Source: Competibacter_A sp003527885
GTDB taxonomy: Bacteria > Pseudomonadota > Gammaproteobacteria > Competibacterales > Competibacteraceae
DNA length: 53,487 bases
Direction: 5' to 3'
Assembly (NCBI GenBank): GCA_035442025.1
Contig: DAORPQ010000012.1
Span: forward strand, 1-53,487
Both the position numbers and the translations under genes were made by a program. Positions 18,101 through 24,464 of the stretch are shown here, one piece after another; the stretch's first letter is position 1, and every line of letters starts with the position of its first letter. The notes beneath the pieces were generated by a model. That model searched no databases and was not told the origin of the DNA. It was given only the letters and a program-made list of their open reading frames with translations.

Positions 18101-18434
18101 CACCGCCACCTCGATGATCGGGATGATCGCGCTGGCCGGGATCATCGTGCGCAACTCGATCTTGCTGGTGGATTTCATCCACCTGGAAATCGCCGCCGGC
18201 GTGCCGTTCCAGGAGGCGGTGATCCGTTCCGGCGCGGTGCGCGCCAAGCCGATTCTGCTGACCGCGCTGGCGGCCATGCTGGGCGCGTTGTTCATCCTCG
18301 ATGACCCGATTTTCCGGGGCTTGGCGATCTCGCTGATCTTTGGAATCATGGTCTCCACCCTGCTGACGCTGGTGTTCATCCCGGTGCTGTATTACGCTGC
18401 GTTCCGGCGGCGGCTGGAGCGGGCAGCGCCTTAA
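15126..18434 (+). CDS. RND family efflux transporter permease
   Basis: The 1102-residue protein starts with GTG one base after the adaptor stop. It has the full RND layout: TM1, a large periplasmic loop, TM2-6, a cytoplasmic joint, TM7, a second loop and TM8-12. The proton-relay pair Asp428-Asp429 is in GILVDDAIVVVEN. The N-terminal half starts FPGATAREVERLVSGPAEQML, typical of the family sometimes annotated as acriflavine-resistance or heavy-metal-like pumps without strong substrate prediction. In the cytoplasmic joint between TM6 and TM7 (after TPWLTYKVLRRVVEKHG) there is a 30-residue Pro/Ser/Glu/Gly insertion formed by two in-frame copies of a REP-like DNA repeat. The frame is intact, so the pump may still function. 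Confidence 0.95.
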   Translation: MSATAEARLGLSGAVAKKFLLGEITPLLALVGLLMGVFAVLVTPREEEPQINVTFANVFIAFPGATAREVERLVSGPAEQMLAEIEGVEHVYSVSRPGMAVLTVQFKVGEPYTDAVVRLYNKLYSNADWLPAHLGVSPPIVKPKGIDDVPILGLTLWTENPRQGADDLARVAHSLETELKRVAGTRDLYTIGAPDRAVLVRFDPAQLAGHGLALADLRRSLQAANASSDAGALVGDNREIPVQAGGFLVDPAELGSLVVGLHQGAPVYLADVAEVTSGSDQPVRYVWLGTGPAARANGIAAEGEFPAVTLAIAKKPGENAVLIAEQILERVEQLKGTVIPEGVNITVTRNYGVTANDKAMTLIAKLIFATALVIVLVWLALGWREASIVGAAVILTLTITLFASWAWGFTLNRVSLFALIFSIGILVDDAIVVVENIHRHLHLGGHTLVEAIPLAVDEVGGPTILATFTVIAALLPMAFVSGLMGPYMSPIPINSSMGMLISLAVAFVFTPWLTYKVLRRVVEKHGPSPPTSLPEGEGSTAPSPPASLPEGEGGHWQEDFSHRLFRRVVGPFLRGRQGKPLRWLLGGGVLLLIAASVSLAYFQLVVLKMLPFDNKSEFQVIVDLPEGTTLEQTARVLGELGRALTAVEEVTDYQVYAGTAAPINFNGLVRQYYLRAGANVGDIQVNLADKKHRHRQSHEIALAVRGPLQEIGKRYNANVKVVEVPPGPPVMAPLVAEVYGLDYPGQIAVARQVGALFGATPDIVDVDDTVEAPSERLIVHVDRAKAALLGVSQQAVAADINTALRGEDVSYLHSENTKYPIPLRLRLPVADQADAASVLALKTRGQGGELVPLSEVVDIERTQRENTIYHKDLLPVVFVFGDMAGKLDSPLYGMFEIFGRLRDRAGGDKLAQFFIRQPDNPYGYSLKWDGEWQITYETFRDMGIAYGVGMILIYLLVVAQFRSYLVPLIIMAPIPLTVIGVMPGHALLHAQFTATSMIGMIALAGIIVRNSILLVDFIHLEIAAGVPFQEAVIRSGAVRAKPILLTALAAMLGALFILDDPIFRGLAISLIFGIMVSTLLTLVFIPVLYYAAFRRRLERAAP
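16704..16783. repeat. Two copies of a REP-like repeat inserted in-frame in the RND permease gene
   Basis: Two 35-base copies (16704-16738 and 16749-16783), differing at one base, start at a spacing of 45 bases. Each opens with CCCTCACCCCCG, contains CTCTCCCGGAGGG and closes with GCGAGGG, so CCCTC pairs with GAGGG around an inner CTCC/GGAG stem. They translate as PSPP(T/A)SLPEGEG repeated with a 15-residue period. Repeats with this wording are normally intergenic in GC-rich genomes; here both copies preserve the reading frame. Confidence 0.85.
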
Positions 18435-18553
18435 TTGTCCGGGCGGCACGACGGCCCGCCTCGTGGGCCGCGCTGGTCCAGTTGCTGTGACGGCTACCCG
18501 AGGTCGCGGCTTGAATTTTTAAACTTTATATTTTTAACCTTTTATTTTTTATA

Positions 18554-18559
18554 TATAAT
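18554..18559 (+). promoter_or_regulatory. Candidate -10 element of the ExeA-like ATPase gene
   Basis: A consensus TATAAT lies at 18554-18559 in a strongly AT-rich stretch (18511-18563). Transcription would start near 18566, giving a very short leader and favouring the ATG at 18581 over the GTG at 18566. No convincing -35 box is at the right distance. Confidence 0.45.
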
Positions 18560-18580
18560 TTAAGTGTGAGAGCGCTAAGC

Positions 18581-20563
18581 ATGAACGAGCGGGTGGATGG
18601 CCAAAACAGCGGTCAACAGGGTTTTGGGGAACAAAATAAAATTTTGCAGGGCGATGAGCCGGAATTCTTTTTTCTAAACAACGCTTATTTAAATGCCTAC
18701 ATCCAATTGCTGAAAAGTATCCGCCACCATGGCGGTCTTTTTTTATTAACGGGCGCCCACGGTCTCGGTAAAACGTTCTTACTGCGCAAATTGGAAAGCG
18801 CGACGCCTGAAAATGTCAAATTTATTTCCATCGATGCGGCCAGTTTAAATTACGAAAGTTTGATTGCCAGACTGTGCGACCAACTCGGTATGGGTCAGAC
18901 CGAGCGCCATCTACCGGGCCAAAACCGAGGTTCGGTACTGAAAGACTATTTAAACGACGGTTCCTCCCGGCAGGCGAGTGTGGCTTTATTGATCGATGAC
19001 GCCCAAACGCTGGGTGAGGCGGGGCTGGCTCACTTGATCGCTTTGTTCGATTGGACGCTTCCAGAGCGTCGCGCCCCGCGCATCGTGCTTAGCGGATCGC
19101 CCGAGCTACAAGAAATGGTGGCTCGCATCGAGACCGGGCAGGGGATCGCCGCCCGTCGGTTGAATGTCCGTTTGGAGCCGTTGGCTGAAAATGATGTGGC
19201 CACTTATATTTCGCATCAATTGAACACGGTCGCCACGCCGGAAATGAACCCCCTGTTTTCCCGGTGGGCCATTCAAAAGATTACCCGCTTGACAGGCGGT
19301 GTTCCCCGGCTGATCGACGCGCTTTGCGCGCGCGCCTTTTCTTTAACACAGTCGAAGGGCAAACATACGGTTTCGATGCTTGCGATCGATCAAGCCGCCA
19401 AGGAGTTGCGGTTGGAGGTTGAAGAGAGCAGCACCAGTGGCCTGACGCTGGTCCCTGGATACACCCATCCGTTGCACGACTCCGCGCGGCATCTCGAAAG
19501 GTCGCGATTCGCGAAAAGCGCTAGTCACGTCATTGGCGATGAAGCGGATGCGATCATCATGAGCGCTTCGCCGGCGAGCCACAACAAGCCCGCGCCGGAG
19601 CTTGACGAGACCGTCAGTGAGGCGGTTTTACAAAATACCTCAGAATATCCGGTCACCGCCGTGCATTTTGCAAAGTCGGACCCGGAAGATCTCCATGAGG
19701 TCACTCATCCGGTAACGCCCACCGCTTTGAGCGTATCCCGAAACACTGACGTGGCGAGGCATCAATTTGTCGATCGGCTGTTGGAAGATAAATTGTTGGC
19801 CAATGCGACGATGACGATGCAGTGGGAGGAACCCTATATCAAGAAAAGCCAGCCTCCGCCCTTTTCATCGCCGACCTTGCAATTCGTCACCTTGATTTTC
19901 ATTTCGATATTGGCCGGGATCGTCGGTGGAGTCGGCAGCTATTATTTGTTTGACAGCAAACCGGTCCAGATATCGGTCGTCACGCCTGGCGCCGTGGCGG
20001 CCGCCGTCGAGCCAAAGGCCCCGGCTCAAACCGCTCCGGCGTTGAAACCGGTCGTCGCGCCCGATCCTGCGGCATCCGCCGCGCCGGCCAGCGCCGGGCC
20101 GCGAGGCACCGAACCCTTGGCCGCCAAGCCGGTGGCGGAAAAGGCGGGCGTGGCTCTTACCCCTCCCCCGCCCGCCGTGGAGCTAGCATCCGCCACACCC
20201 GCGCGGTTGCCTTCAAGGGTGAAAGCCAGTCCCGAAACCCCGCCGCTCTTGTCGTATGTCAGCAAAGGCGATGCGTTGCTGGCCCAGGGTGATGTGGCCT
20301 CCGCGCGGTTATTCTATCTGGAGGCGGCCGGCGCGGGCTTTGCCCCCGCCATGACCGCCGTCGGCAAAACCTACGACCCCATCGTGTTGGGCGGTTTGCA
20401 GATCAAGGGGTTCTTCGCCGATCCCAAAAAAGCCGTGGAGTGGTATTTGAAAGCACAGAAAGCGGGAAGCCCCGAGAGTTCGGGATACCTTCAGGCCTTG
20501 AGGCAGTCGCTGGCCGGTTCGCCGGCGCTGGAAACCGCGGGGGTAAAGGAGTTGCCCCAATAA
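18581..20563 (+). CDS. ExeA/GspA-like AAA ATPase with membrane anchor and Sel1-like C-terminus
   Basis: The N-terminal ATPase (about 25-270) resembles ExeA/MshM: a leading FFFLNNAYLNAYIQLL segment, Walker A TGAHGLGKT (Lys64), Walker B VALLIDDAQ, sensor-like IVLSGSPEL and the closing LTGGVPRLIDALCARAF. A linker leads to one membrane helix (about 430-455), then a Pro/Ala-rich stretch, then a helical tail (about 555-650) with SARLFYLEAAGAGFAPAMTAVG and DPKKAVEWYLKAQKAGS, a Sel1-type repeat pattern. ExeA proteins bind peptidoglycan and help assemble secretins; DamX-like proteins have a SPOR tail instead. The Sel1-like tail suggests protein-protein contacts in the periplasm. It converges on the TAXI gene with four bases between stops. 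The GTG at 18566 is an alternative start. The upstream DNA is unusually AT-rich. Confidence 0.85.
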   Translation: MNERVDGQNSGQQGFGEQNKILQGDEPEFFFLNNAYLNAYIQLLKSIRHHGGLFLLTGAHGLGKTFLLRKLESATPENVKFISIDAASLNYESLIARLCDQLGMGQTERHLPGQNRGSVLKDYLNDGSSRQASVALLIDDAQTLGEAGLAHLIALFDWTLPERRAPRIVLSGSPELQEMVARIETGQGIAARRLNVRLEPLAENDVATYISHQLNTVATPEMNPLFSRWAIQKITRLTGGVPRLIDALCARAFSLTQSKGKHTVSMLAIDQAAKELRLEVEESSTSGLTLVPGYTHPLHDSARHLERSRFAKSASHVIGDEADAIIMSASPASHNKPAPELDETVSEAVLQNTSEYPVTAVHFAKSDPEDLHEVTHPVTPTALSVSRNTDVARHQFVDRLLEDKLLANATMTMQWEEPYIKKSQPPPFSSPTLQFVTLIFISILAGIVGGVGSYYLFDSKPVQISVVTPGAVAAAVEPKAPAQTAPALKPVVAPDPAASAAPASAGPRGTEPLAAKPVAEKAGVALTPPPPAVELASATPARLPSRVKASPETPPLLSYVSKGDALLAQGDVASARLFYLEAAGAGFAPAMTAVGKTYDPIVLGGLQIKGFFADPKKAVEWYLKAQKAGSPESSGYLQALRQSLAGSPALETAGVKELPQ

Positions 20564-20567
20564 AGGC

Positions 20568-21548
20568 TCACCGGTGAGTTTGCAGCCATTGCTCCACGGC
20601 CGGGAAGCGGGTCCAACCGGGGAGGGTCGCCGATAAGCTGACCTCGCGCCATTTGGGGTGACGTGGAGGCTTTTGGAACTCATTGAGATGCTCTAAAAAG
20701 TAAGTCGCGAAGTCGGCGACTTTTTTGTGGCGCTTGAACCTTCGCGGGTTCCATTGGTAGACCGCCAGCACGGCGCTGACCGCAACCGTTCTGATCTCTT
20801 CATTGGCAGGAATCAGGTTCGGATAATCCTGATGGCTGATGGTGGCGGGAGGGTAGGTATCCAGTAGCCCGGCACTGTAATCGACCGCCAGCAAGCGTAA
20901 GTTTTCAGCGGCCGCTATTTTCTCGAACAAGGTCACCGGCTTGCCCGCGACATACGCCAGCGCGCCGATCTCGCCGTTTTTCAGTTTTTCCAAGGCGGTT
21001 GCTTGGTCGTAATAGGTAGGCTCCACACCGATTTTTAAAGTGTCGAACAGGGTGCTGGCGGTGATGGCCGTGCCGCTGCCTTTAACGTCGAAATTGACTT
21101 TTTTACCGGTTAAGCCTGCGAGATTGTCGATATCGGCTTTAGCGAGCAGATGAAATTCTTCATTGTACAATTTGGTGATGTAGCTTATTTTCTTGTCGAT
21201 GTTCGGATACGTGTTTTGGCGCTTTAAATATTCCAGCACATCGGATTGGACGATAGCCATATCGATGCCTTTCAAATATAAAAGATCGTCGATATTTTGT
21301 ACCGACCCCTGACCCGCAATGGTCAGGACGCGTAGGTTTGGATTGTCCAGAACCGCGGCCATATCGGCGGCGATGCGGATATAGGTCCCGCCGATGCCGC
21401 CCGCGATGATGCCGACCACGCCTTTATTCGAAAGGTGGTCCACGCGGCCCCGCGAGTTGGGGTCTCGATCCGCCGGGGAGGTGGCCAGGGCGATGGACGC
21501 CATGCTCGCCAGCCAGAGCCAAACGCCATAACGGAGAACTTTATTCAT
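20568..21548 (-). CDS. TAXI-family TRAP transporter solute-binding protein
   Basis: The 326-residue protein starts MNKVLRYGVWLWLASMASIALA, a clear signal peptide, and then shows the TAXI signature: GIIAGGIGGTYIRIAADMAAVL, TIAGQGSVQNIDDLL, IDMAIVQSDVLEYL, and a second lobe with KGSGTAITASTLFDTLKI. TAXI proteins deliver small organic anions to a TRAP permease. No DctM/DctQ-like permease gene is in the window. The ATG at 21548 overlaps the bpt stop as ATGA, so its translation appears coupled to bpt. The ligand cannot be inferred from sequence. Confidence 0.88.
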   Translation of the reverse strand: MNKVLRYGVWLWLASMASIALATSPADRDPNSRGRVDHLSNKGVVGIIAGGIGGTYIRIAADMAAVLDNPNLRVLTIAGQGSVQNIDDLLYLKGIDMAIVQSDVLEYLKRQNTYPNIDKKISYITKLYNEEFHLLAKADIDNLAGLTGKKVNFDVKGSGTAITASTLFDTLKIGVEPTYYDQATALEKLKNGEIGALAYVAGKPVTLFEKIAAAENLRLLAVDYSAGLLDTYPPATISHQDYPNLIPANEEIRTVAVSAVLAVYQWNPRRFKRHKKVADFATYFLEHLNEFQKPPRHPKWREVSLSATLPGWTRFPAVEQWLQTHR

Positions 21549-22294
21549 ACCTTGCGACCCTGCCTTGTTTGGGGTTCTGATTTTATCCACCCCCACCGCT
21601 CGGCGACAAAAATTTCGTGGGGTTTGAAGTGGGTTTTGTAAGCCATTTTAGCGCATTGTTCGATCCAGTAGCCGAGATACAACCACCGTAAGCCCAGCCG
21701 CCGCGACTCGGCGATTTGCCACAGGATCGCGAAAGTGCCCAATCCGCGCGTTTTTTCCTCGGGGTCGAAAAACGTGTAAACCGCCGATAAGCCGTTCTCC
21801 AGGCGGTCCATGACCGCGACCGCCAGCAGTTTCTGATCCCGGCGGAATTCGGCCAAGCCCGTCGGGCTCCAGCGCGAGGCGATGAAGGACCAATAGTTTT
21901 CCGGGTTGGCGGGGTCCATGCCGCCGCCGGTATGTCGGACCCGCAGATAGCGGCCGAACAGCTCGAAATGCTCTTGTTTGAATTCCGCGTTGATCACTTG
22001 AGCGTCCAAGTCCCGGTTCCGCATCAGGATGCGGCGCTGCGAGCGATCCGGCTGAAAGCGCTCCACCGGAATGCGCAGCGACCGGCAGGCCATGCAGCCG
22101 CGACAGTGCGGCCGGTAGACGTGATCGCCGCTGCGCCGGAACCCCAACTCCGCCAATCGCGTGTACAGGCGCCCGTCAGTCTCGGCCGGATCGGCGACCA
22201 GGTTGCGGGCTTGACGGTCTGGCAAGTAGCTGCAGGGATAGTCGGTGGTCAGAAACATCCGCAGGTCGTACAGCGAATCCCGGGGGTTGCTCAT
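21545..22294 (-). CDS. bpt: Aspartate/glutamate leucyltransferase (Bpt)
   Basis: Bpt transfers leucine to proteins with N-terminal Asp or Glu, marking them for ClpAP. I start it at ATG 22294 (MSNPRDSLYDLRMFLTTDYPCSYL), giving 249 residues, the normal length; the frame is open further upstream but overlaps aat. The DYPCSYLPDRQARNLVADP block, the cysteine cluster HCRGCMACRSLRIP and the LGYWIEQCAKMAYKTHFKPHE block are diagnostic. The start overlaps the aat stop and the stop overlaps the TAXI start, both as ATGA. Confidence 0.96.
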   Translation of the reverse strand: MSNPRDSLYDLRMFLTTDYPCSYLPDRQARNLVADPAETDGRLYTRLAELGFRRSGDHVYRPHCRGCMACRSLRIPVERFQPDRSQRRILMRNRDLDAQVINAEFKQEHFELFGRYLRVRHTGGGMDPANPENYWSFIASRWSPTGLAEFRRDQKLLAVAVMDRLENGLSAVYTFFDPEEKTRGLGTFAILWQIAESRRLGLRWLYLGYWIEQCAKMAYKTHFKPHEIFVAERWGWIKSEPQTRQGRKV

Positions 22295-23025
22295 GGCGGC
22301 GGGACGGGCGAGAACGCGGTGCGGAGGTCGGCATCGAGCCGCCAGGGGCCAAGCTGGCTTGGCAGGGCACAATAACGTTGCAGCAGGGCCAGGAAGTCGG
22401 CGCGGGGGATCTCGACGGCCCCCATCCGCGAGAGATGTTCGGTGCGCACCTGGCAATCGATCAGGGCGAAATTCCAGCGTCGCAACTGCGCGGCCAGCAG
22501 CGCCAAGGCGACCTTGGAGGCGTCGCTCATCAGGCTGAACATCGATTCGCCATAGAACACCCGACCCACCGTTACCCCGTACAGTCCGCCCACCAATTCG
22601 CCCTGATGCCAGATTTCGATGGAGTGCGCGTGGCCCAGGTCGTGTAGCCGGCAGTAGGCCCGCTGCATTTCCGGCGTGATCCAGGTGCCGGAGTAGGGAT
22701 CGCGGGGCGCCGCGCAAGCGGACATTATAGCCGCGAAGTCGGTGTCGGCGGTGCCGGAAAACATGGCTTTACGCAAGGTCTTGCGCAAGCTGCGCGAAAC
22801 GTTGATCCGCTCGGGAAACAGCACCAGGCGCGGGTCGGGCGACCACCACAGGATGGGCTGGCCGGGCGAGTACCACGGGAAGATGCCGTGCCGGTAGGCG
22901 CGCAACAACCGGCGCGGGCTCAAGCTGCCGCCGGCCGCCAGCAAGCCTTGGGGTTCGTCCAGCGCCCGCTCGGGGTGGGGAAAAGGTTGGCTGTCGTCAC
23001 GCGGGTCCAACCAGGGCAGGCGCAT
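22291..23025 (-). CDS. aat: Leucyl/phenylalanyl-tRNA-protein transferase
   Basis: Aat adds Leu or Phe to proteins with N-terminal Lys or Arg in the N-end rule pathway. The 244-residue protein has FPHPERALDEPQGLLAAGGSLSPRRLLRAYRHGIFPWYSPGQPILWWSPDPR in its N-terminal half and the catalytic-domain block LVGGLYGVTVGRVFYGESMFS, with the conserved SMFS and DCQVRTEHL segments. Its start lies 29 bases inside the 3' end of the FemAB-like gene, and its stop overlaps bpt. Confidence 0.97.
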   Translation of the reverse strand: MRLPWLDPRDDSQPFPHPERALDEPQGLLAAGGSLSPRRLLRAYRHGIFPWYSPGQPILWWSPDPRLVLFPERINVSRSLRKTLRKAMFSGTADTDFAAIMSACAAPRDPYSGTWITPEMQRAYCRLHDLGHAHSIEIWHQGELVGGLYGVTVGRVFYGESMFSLMSDASKVALALLAAQLRRWNFALIDCQVRTEHLSRMGAVEIPRADFLALLQRYCALPSQLGPWRLDADLRTAFSPVPPP

Positions 23026-24175
23026 CGAGCGTCACCTCGTCTCGATAAGGCGAATGTTCCCATAATCCTCGGGCATAATCGCGCACGGCCGGCGTTTCCC
23101 GCTTCAGAAAATCGGCGATGGCGCGGCGAAAATCCGGCTGGGCGATCCAGTGCGCCGAGTGCGTCAGCGTCGGTAAAAAGCCGCGATGGATTTTGTGTTC
23201 GCCCTGAGCGCCCGGCTCGAAACGCTGCAAGCCCTGTCGGATGCAATAGTCAAGACCTTGATAGTAGCAGGCTTCGAAATGCAGGCTATCGAAATCGGCC
23301 CGACACCCCCAATGGCGACCATACAGCGTGGTGTCGTCGCGAAAGCTGATCGCACCGGCGACTTCCCGGTCCTGATGGTAGGCCAACACCAGGACCAAGC
23401 GCTCTCCCAAAGTCGCGGCGATCTCCAAAAAAAACGGCAACGTGAGCGTTGCGATCCCCCCTAACCGCTGGAAGGTGGAGCGATAAAAGCCATACACGGT
23501 ACGCCATTGCCCCTCGCTGATTTCGCCACCGTGCAGCACCTGGAGTTCCAGCCCGGCTTCGCGCACCCGCCGACGTTCGCGTTTGATGTTCTTGCGCCGC
23601 TTGGCGGTCAGGGTGTCCAAGAAATCCTGAAAATCGCGGTAGCCCGGATTTTGCCAGTGGAACTGGCAGCCCAGCCGGTGCAGGAAGCCGCGCTCCAGCA
23701 GCGGCTCCAGCTCGGCGGACGTCGGAAACAGCCAATGGATCGAGGATAACGGGGGATGGTGTTGCCCCGCTTCCCGCACGAAATCGATGAGCGCCCGGAG
23801 CGTTTCGTCGGGTCGGGGTTGGTCCGGGGCCAGCAGCAATTTCTGGCTGGTGACCGGGGTGTACGGGATGGCGCCCACCAGCTTGGGATAATAGGCCAGC
23901 CCGCGCTGCCGGTAGGCTTCCGCCCAGCTCCAGTCGAATACGAACTCGCCGTAGGAATTGAATTTAAGGTAGAGCGGAGCGCCGCCGAGCAGCCGGTCGC
24001 GCCCATCCCGGCAGACGACGTGCCAAGGCAGCCAGCCCGTGTTCCCGCCGACGCAGCGATGCCGTTCCAGGGCGCTCAGGAATTCGTGGCTGAGGAACGG
24101 ATTGCGGGCGGGCACAAGCGTGTTCCACTCGGTTGCGGAAATTTCGTCAAGAGCATCGAGCCGTTGGATACGCAT
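22997..24175 (-). CDS. FemAB-like GNAT acyltransferase (DUF482 / peptidogalycan-type family)
   Basis: With the ATG at 24175 (MRIQRLDALDEISATEWNTL) the protein has 392 residues. It matches the DUF482 family: NPFLSHEFLSALERHRCVGGNTGWLPWHVV, YLKFNSYGEFVFDWSWAEAY, the basic helix TAKRRKNIKRERRRV, and the C-terminal HWGCRADFDSLHFEACYYQGLDYCIRQGLQRFEPGAQGEHKIHRGF. The fold is a double GNAT like FemX and aminoacyl-tRNA-dependent peptidoglycan ligases; the substrate is unknown. It heads a four-gene operon with aat, bpt and the TAXI protein. The grouping with two aminoacyl-tRNA-using transferases makes aminoacyl transfer a reasonable guess. Confidence 0.9.
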   Translation of the reverse strand: MRIQRLDALDEISATEWNTLVPARNPFLSHEFLSALERHRCVGGNTGWLPWHVVCRDGRDRLLGGAPLYLKFNSYGEFVFDWSWAEAYRQRGLAYYPKLVGAIPYTPVTSQKLLLAPDQPRPDETLRALIDFVREAGQHHPPLSSIHWLFPTSAELEPLLERGFLHRLGCQFHWQNPGYRDFQDFLDTLTAKRRKNIKRERRRVREAGLELQVLHGGEISEGQWRTVYGFYRSTFQRLGGIATLTLPFFLEIAATLGERLVLVLAYHQDREVAGAISFRDDTTLYGRHWGCRADFDSLHFEACYYQGLDYCIRQGLQRFEPGAQGEHKIHRGFLPTLTHSAHWIAQPDFRRAIADFLKRETPAVRDYARGLWEHSPYRDEVTLDAPALVGPA

Positions 24176-24411
24176 GGTGGTCGAATGGGTCGCTGGGGGC
24201 CGGGGTGAGAAATCGCCAAACGCGCTTGAAAAGCACCTAGAATCATTGACGCAAGCTTTTTGCCGCCCTTCCGGCACACCGAAACCGGTTCGGCGTGATG
24301 TGGGTCCGGTTGTGGTTGGAACCTGAATCGGCGCGACGGTTCATCCCTTGTCGGGTACGCCCTTCACCCGAACGCCCCGGAATGGGACAATAACCCATCT
24401 TGGCTGATCTT

Positions 24412-24427
24412 GGCCCGCCGGCGGGCC
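24412..24427. repeat. 16-bp perfect palindrome in the ftsK leader
   Basis: GGCCCGCCGGCGGGCC is a perfect palindrome 38 bases before the ftsK start. It could fold as a hairpin in the mRNA or mark an attenuator; it has no following T run, so it is not a typical terminator. Confidence 0.5.
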
Positions 24428-24464
24428 GCTCCTCCCACCAACAATGACCGAATAGGACTGAATT

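Noticed and set aside
16866..18449. Long minus-strand open frame opposite the RND permease gene
   Set aside because: Low-complexity Arg/His/Gln/Asp translation and no ribosome binding site; a shadow of the permease frame.
20567..20578. Palindrome CTCACCGGTGAG at the convergent stops of the ExeA-like and TAXI genes
   Set aside because: A perfect 12-base palindrome but with no loop and no T run, and it lies inside the TAXI stop region; too short to call a terminator.
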